A DNA stretch of 64,000 bases. Origin: Notamacropus eugenii. Lineage: Eukaryota; Chordata; Mammalia; Diprotodontia; Macropodidae. The notes beneath the pieces are model-generated. The model was not told the origin of the DNA, ran no database searches, and was given only the letters and a program-made list of their open reading frames with translations. Positions within the stretch are counted from its first letter, which is position 1. Each line of letters starts with the position of its first letter. Below are positions 58,555-64,000 of this stretch, piece by piece. The stretch is from NCBI RefSeq assembly GCF_028372415.1, contig NC_092872.1, forward strand, positions 87,828,613 through 87,892,612. Direction: 5' to 3'. A program made the position numbers and the translations under genes.

Positions 58555-59165
58555 TGATTGAATGGCCAGACTTAAATAATAATCCTCAATGATTCCATAT
58601 CAACTTGGAAAGAAGGCTTTAGTAGAATGCCCCAGGGATGCATCCATGCTTGGATACTGTTGTTTAGTATTTTATCAGTGATTTGAGTAAAGTTAATATA
58701 CTTAGAAAATTTGCAGATGACACTAGGGGAGGAACAGCTAATGGAGTTAGTTTTCAAAAATCAGTATTCCAAATAAAGATCTTTACAGGCCAAAACATTA
58801 GGTCACATTAAATAGCATGAAATTTTAATAGGGATAAATGTAAAATTTTACACTTGGATTAAAAAATTCACAGATAGAAGATGTACAAGTACAAGGCAAT
58901 GGTAGATAAGTAATTGAAAAAGATCTGGGGGGATTTGGCAACCAGTTTTAATAGGACTTTAGAATAATATGACAATCAACAAAAGAAAGGTAATGTTCAT
59001 GAATAAGGAACTGTACTCTGTTCTGCTTTACTCATATCAAATATTGAGCTAAGTTTTGAGTGCCACATGTTGGGAAGGACATTTATTGACAAAGCTAGAG
59101 ACTTCCTCGGGCCAGACGACCAGGAAAGAGAAGGACCTGAAGAAGGAAATCCTTTCAAGTGGGGG
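58555..59165 (+). mobile_element. CR1/L3 LINE fragment with reverse-transcriptase FADD signature
   Basis: The sense ORF2 remnant shows ATGCCCCAGGGATG (fingers/palm PQG region), a following hydrophobic segment and the codons TTT GCA GAT GAC (58710-58721) for FADD, the catalytic Asp pair of LINE reverse transcriptases. Downstream TTTAATAGGGATAAATGTAA and GAGTGCCACATGTTGGGAAG continue the family. Frames are broken by stops and indels, so it is a dead copy. Confidence 0.75.
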
Positions 59166-59399
59166 GTGGGTCATGTTGGTACAAGATGAAAGGACTTGAA
59201 ATATTTGTTTTACTTATCTTTATCATTTTTCTATGTACTTAAAGTCACTTTGCTGATTTAGGCCTGGGCTCCTCACCATGTGATGTAGAATTCTTTGAAA
59301 TCCATGATGGGGTTGAGAGAATTGTTTTGGGAGTAGAGTGTTGGAGAGAATCATAAATTATTGTGTGGGAAATGTGGGGAAAGGGATGTTAGCCCAGTC

Positions 59400-59625
59400 C
59401 CAATATAGAGGTAGCTAAGTACCATACATACAGTGCTGGATTTGGAATCTGGAATACCTCTGTTCAAATCCTTCCTTAGATGTTTACTAGAAAAGTCAAT
59501 CTCAGCCTCAGTATCCTTATCTGTAAAATGAGAGTACTATGAATACCCATCTTAGAGTTGTTGTGAGGATCAGATAGGTAAAGCTCTTTGAAAACCTTAA
59601 ACACTGTGGAAGGTCGGGTTGAAAG
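59400..59625 (+). mobile_element. Marsupial tRNA-headed CORE-SINE, sense
   Basis: GAGGTAGCTAAGTACCATAC head, TCTGTTCAAATCC B box, CTGTAAAATGAGAG core and TTGTTGTGAGGATCAGATAG tail. Confidence 0.75.
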
Positions 59626-59647
59626 TTGAAGAAAACTGGAGAGATGT

Positions 59648-60058
59648 GTGGACACAGCAACAAATAAACATTTTGGAAGTGTTCAGGTAAAACTTCCTGA
59701 TCTAGAAGATACTGCATTACTACTTAATTGGGAACTTCTGGTTCAAGAACATAAAAATTTTTTATTCTATGTAATTTTGTTTGTTTGCAAGATTATGCTT
59801 AATATAATGAGAGAGATATGGGAGAAAAAAGTTAGCGATTCAAGTTTCTCTGAAACCTTAACATTTTCTCTACATCCTCACTTTCCCTTTTCTGGATTTT
59901 TTCATGCCTTTCCTTCATATTTGCCTTGTACTTGTCTATCACCTAATTGTAGTACTATGTCTAGCCCTTTGCCAGGCCCATCTGTAAGGTTAATTTTCAA
60001 TCTTGCTTCCAGGATGCTAGTTTATCCTTTTAAGGGTTCACAGGAACAACTGGAAGAC
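59648..60058 (+). other. Intergenic, open frame not assignable
   Basis: A 138-codon open frame crosses this stretch from a GTG codon at 59648. The translation has no domain I recognise and no splice or promoter support. Confidence 0.4.
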
Positions 60059-60059
60059 C

Positions 60060-60245
60060 TTTAGGGTAAAGGCAGAATTGTATATTGGAATGAGGGGCTT
60101 AGAGTCAGAGGACCCAATCAAGTTCAATTCCTAGATCTGCTATTGAGTATGGTGACCTTGAATGTAATTCGTAGTATCTTCATTTATTTAAATAAGGGAA
60201 CTGGACTGAGATCCCTCCCAGCTTTAAATCTGTGATCCTACATGA
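60060..60245 (+). repeat. MIR-type SINE, sense
   Basis: GGCTTAGAGTCAGAGGACCC, AGTTCAATTCCTAGATCTGC and CTTTAAATCTGTGATCCTAC. The stretch from 60246 to 61124 shows nothing assignable. Confidence 0.7.
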
Positions 60246-61124
60246 AATTATCTCATCCTAGAGATGGATCTTCCCAGCTTCCAATAAATACGGTTGCATT
60301 ATTGGTATAGGTGACTGTAAATGAAGGCCCAATAACACCAATCAGCACTCTACAAGGCATTGAACTGGCACCTCACCATTCACTAAGCATTGCTAGACAT
60401 TGGTAGAGAGGCTGCTTGGAGCTGTTCTTCCCCAGGGGCAGGCCAGTAATGTGGGCTTACGAAACGCACCGTAATGACCTTTCTTAGTCTTTTTTTCATT
60501 CTGACTCTGACTGTTGGAGATGGTAGAGATACCTGACTATTTGGCCCTTCTCTGTTAGGATACTCTGCTTTGAGGTAACTTTTAAGCGATTTTAAGAAGT
60601 TTCAACAGTTGAATGTGTTCCCTTTATGAGAGTATTGTAAGACTTGACAGTGCTTCTCCCTGACCTTAAGGAAGAATGATGAATGATGGACCTTCTCTGC
60701 ACCTTCCTTAGAGATTAAGAAGTCTAACTAGAGCTATCACACTTTTAGAGTCATTGGAAGTGACAAGGTAGCTTGTGAATTTGACTTTTTTTAACCCACC
60801 GTTGATAACTCATCTGGGCCTTTGCATTTTGCACAGGCTGAGAATTACCCTCTCCTTTTCTATTTCTCTCCCTCCCCCTCCCCCAATTTTCTTTCTGCCA
60901 AGAGGACTTACTTTCCTGCCTATGGAGATGATCACTGAGGCATGGAAGCAAAAGGTGTAGGGGACAGACACTGAAATGACCATGATGCTTAAGATGTATT
61001 TGTTCCAGTTTCTCTTAACTTTGAGCCACCAGTAACCAGCATTTCTTCAACAATTCCAATTCTTAAAGCAGGTGTTGTATTCCCCTACCTATCCTTTGTA
61101 TTATCAATCTTTACTCCATTGAAG

Positions 61125-61290
61125 ATGAAATGTAGTGCAGTGGGAAGACTAGTTGAATCAGAAGATTTAAGTTCAAATCCTGGCTCTTATTTGCTACCTG
61201 TATGACTGAGTTTCCCCACCTTTAAAGTGAAAATGGCTAGATGAAAGACCTCTGGGATCACAGTTCTAAATCTTAAGATTCTGTGATCTT
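61125..61290 (+). repeat. MIR-type SINE, sense
   Basis: TGTAGTGCAGTGGGAAGACT, TTCAAATCCTGGCTCTTATT and AAGATTCTGTGATC. Confidence 0.7.
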
Positions 61291-61669
61291 AGATCCCAAT
61301 TATTTCTGGAAGTTTGATTTCCCCCATTTATTCCACTTAGTTGTGCTGTTTAGGAAAACCAGTGCCAGGGGCAATAGCACATCAGATGATATGTTATAAT
61401 GTCCATCGTTATACCTGGAAGAGGTAGTCCAAATTCTCTTAAAGCAGCTGAGCACACTGAAGATAAGAAAAATTAAATTATTTACCCCCAACTGTACGAG
61501 TAGTGACTTGAGGAAGTAAAACCTTATCAACATTCTGCCCTGAAACCCTTTTTCTGGAGCCATTGCCAGGGTTGGTCTCAGGCCTACTGCTTATTCTAAT
61601 TCTGTCATTAGGGATTTATTACTTTGAGCTAAAACATTAACCTCTATTAAAATATTCTGAGTGTGTTAG

Positions 61670-62015
61670 GATCATGCTAGCATAGATTTAGAGGTCATGG
61701 GATCATAGATCTGGCACTGGAAGCTACTAAGAGTTACCATCATTTTATAGATGAGGCCTAGGAATGAATTGCCCGTTGTCACAATCTGGTAAGTGAAAGA
61801 ATGATTTGAACTAAGGACCTCTGACTTCAGGGCGTTTTTTTTTTTTTTTTTTTTTGGCTATTAACTCACATAATTTATTCCCCTTAAGTTAAAGATGAAG
61901 ATACTGATAACCCAGAGAACTGAATGACTTGCCCACAAGTTACATGAGTAGTAAGTAATACAGTGGGGATTTAATTCCAGCATTCTTTCTCCTGCATCAT
62001 GCTGTTAACACAGTA
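61670..62015 (-). repeat. Two antisense SINE fragments separated by a 21-base poly(T)
   Basis: About 61670-61834 (GGGATCATAGATCTGGCACT, ATTTGAACTAAGGACCTCTG), T run 61835-61855, then 61860-62015 (TGACTTGCCCACAAGTTACA). The T run may be the tail of a small antisense retroposon. Confidence 0.6.
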
Positions 62016-62109
62016 AGGTATTTTGAATCCGTTTCAGGTTCTTTCCACCATGATAGTGACCCAAGAGCCAGGGTGATCTAGGTGATCTCTCTGGGGAGCC
62101 AGGGGCCAT

Positions 62110-62640
62110 TTGTCAAAAAGATTTTATTGACTAACATCTCTGGTTATAAAGCATGGTTTCTGCCTTCAAGAGGTTTACAATCCTAGTTAGGGAGAGAAAA
62201 CACAAATACAGGGAAAAGAATACAAAGGAGGCCATATGTAATAAGAGCCAAATTAGTGATACAGAAAAAATGTGATAGCCCTTTTAATCCCAGTTCTGAT
62301 GAGAAAAGAGATCATCGGGTAGGGTACTGAGGGTAGACCTGGTTGTGTCTGGTGGTTTGAGTTGGGTCTTGAAAGGTAGTGTTTTGAGAAAAGTAATAAA
62401 GACAGCTCACATTTATATAGTGCTGTATGGTTGCCTAAGTGCTTTTCTTAATAACATTTATGTAGTACCTACTATGTGCCCAAGCCCTGTGCTGAGCACT
62501 TTACAAATATCTTGTTTCATCCTCACAACAAAACCCAGACAAATAGAGATAAAATGAATTGCCTAGGGTCACAGTGTCTGAGGCCAATGTCTCCCTACCT
62601 CCAAGGCCCACTTAGAAGCAAGCTAGTACAATATTCCCAT
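62110..62640 (-). repeat. L2/L3 fragment followed by MIR/CORE-SINE, both antisense
   Basis: About 62110-62395 has GTTTCTGCCTTCAAGAGGTT. About 62398-62640 has TCACATTTATATAGTGCTGT, ACCTACTATGTGCCCAAGCC and GCACTTTACAAATATCTTGT. Confidence 0.7.
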
Positions 62641-62829
62641 TTACAGATATATTAGGAAATAGTCTCACGGAGGTACATGACTACTAAGGAGATATTAATA
62701 AAAAAATAAAAACACATTGTATTTGAAGTACTTTGGCCTCAGATATCTTGGAACTATGTTAAAGTGAAGCAGCAGGTGAAAAGGTTGCGATGAAGCTGAG
62801 TAAACGTACACTGGATATGGAAGACACCA

Positions 62830-63050
62830 GGAGGTGGTACAGTAGATAGTTCAAATCTGCCCTCAAATGCTAGTTACATGAACCTTGGTGAGGCACTTGA
62901 CCTGTTTGCCTCAGTTTCCTCATCTGTAAAGTGGGGATAATAACAGCACATACTTCCCTGAGTTGTAAGGATCAAATGGGATAATAAAGTGCTTAGTACA
63001 GTGCTTGCCACATAGCAGCTAGTTAATAAATGCTTCTTTCTTTCCATTTG
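62830..63050 (+). mobile_element. Marsupial CORE-SINE, sense
   Basis: GGTGGTACAGTAGATAGTTC, TTGCCTCAGTTTCCTCATCT, GAGTTGTAAGGATCAAATGG and TAGTTAATAAATGCTTC. Confidence 0.8.
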
Positions 63051-63224
63051 TTATCGATATTCTTGCCACATGACCAGCTTGTGGGTGATGTTTCCTAAGG
63101 CAGGGATTCTGACTCATCATTTTAGTCCTGAGAATGGGGAGTGATTTATTTCTGTAACTGCTCACCTTAGTCACCCTCAGCCTGCCCTTTCTTTGTTAGG
63201 AGGAATGAGTTCTGTACACACCTA

Positions 63225-63735
63225 TATGTAGTACTTCATGGTTGTAACACTTAAATGTCTCATTTTATCTTCCCAACAACCCTGTAAGGTAGATAGTACC
63301 AGGATGATTATCCCTATTTTACAAAGAAGGAAATAGGTTTAAGTGACTCTGCCCAGGAAGTGGTGGGACCCAGATCTCATTCCAAACCTCTTCTTCATGA
63401 CAGTTTGAGAAGGAGTGAGAATTGGCAGTAAGAAGGAATGTGATCTAGGAACATTTCCCAGAGAAGTAGTCACTATCTCCCTCCCTCGTTTTTACCTCTT
63501 TGAAAGCTTCTGTGTCCTCTGTGTACCTTCATGACCCCTCTTCTGGCTTAAAAAAAAAGTGTGTTTCAGGGTTGTTGGAGGAGTTCTGGGACTGGCTGAT
63601 TTGAGCTTATCTCCAGAAAGTAGTGGAGGAGGGAGTAAAGGAAGGGAACAAGTAATTATTAAATACCTACGGGGTGTCAGGCACTGTGCTGAACACTTTA
63701 CAGATATCTCATTTAATAAGTGGTAGGTTCACCTA
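63225..63735 (-). repeat. MIR/CORE-SINE fragments, antisense
   Basis: About 63225-63405 (TTTATCTTCCCAACAACCCT, ATTATCCCTATTTTACAAAG) and about 63650-63735 (GTGTCAGGCACTGTGCTGAA). From 63736 to the end I see no feature. Confidence 0.65.
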
Positions 63736-64000
63736 CATTATGGATGAACTACATACAGAGAGCTTGGGTTGGGGGGGATTCCTTTTGGGAAAGTTGAGTG
63801 AGAAGAACAATGAGATACTTCACTCCTACTACCGCAGAATAGGACACTTACTTTGTAAACTTATATAAGGTTAAAAAAGAAGCAATGACCGTCACATAAG
63901 GCAATGTACTTTCAGTTACTTTTTTTTTTAGTAATGTCCTGTACTTGATCACTCTCTGGCCTGGTCTTTTTTGTGATGACTTGGGCTTTGTAGTGGCAGT

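Noticed and set aside
59648..60064. A 138-codon plus-strand frame downstream of the gene
   Set aside because: It starts at a non-ATG codon, has no recognisable domain and borders SINE sequence. Its length is compatible with chance in a 64-kb window.
1..64000. CRISPR arrays, operons, phage or insertion-sequence modules
   Set aside because: Tandem repeats here are simple microsatellites or two-copy duplications. Gene structure, splice sites and repeats are those of a mammalian nuclear genome.

Overview
The window reads as vertebrate nuclear DNA, almost certainly from a marsupial. It is AT-rich with one sharp CpG island, and its interspersed repeats are of the marsupial kind: tRNA-derived SINEs whose head resembles GGGGCAGCTAGGTGG, MIR/CORE-SINE pieces, many L2/L3 (CR1-clade) LINE remnants and two 3'-end fragments of a marsupial-type L1. 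I cannot name the species from the sequence alone. There is no bacterial-style operon, CRISPR array or phage module.

The window holds one recognisable protein-coding gene, complete and on the + strand: HAPSTR1 (C16orf72/TAPR1), the HUWE1-associated stress-response modifier. Its coding exons are 13209-13431, 14269-14349, 24916-25191 and 52525-52769. Together they give 825 nt including the stop, or 274 residues. All three introns are phase 1 with GT/AG borders. Exon 1 lies in a CpG island (about 11850-14530) with a TATA-less promoter carrying a perfect palindromic NRF1-type site, an E-box, a CRE-like half site and two CCAAT boxes.

Layout: 1-11.7 kb is repeat-filled upstream intergenic DNA (MIR/SINE, L2/L3, L1, simple repeats). 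11.85-14.5 kb is the CpG island with promoter, 5' UTR, exon 1, a GC-rich intron 1 carrying a cluster of YY1-type motifs, and exon 2. 14.35-24.9 kb is intron 2 and 25.2-52.5 kb is intron 3, both full of decayed SINE, LINE and DNA-transposon remnants plus a large (CA)n(CT)n(C)n microsatellite. 52.5-52.8 kb is the terminal coding exon, followed by a long AU-rich 3' UTR with several candidate poly(A) signals between 53.8 and 57.9 kb. The rest, to 64 kb, is intergenic repeat-rich DNA, including a CR1/L3 LINE fragment that still shows its reverse-transcriptase FADD signature.

I found no convincing new system. The observations most worth checking are the apparent internal duplication that created HAPSTR1 exon 2, the same-orientation YY1-type motif cluster in intron 1, a strong-context four-codon uORF, a perfect triplet-repeat hairpin upstream, and an unexplained acidic reading frame in intron 3.
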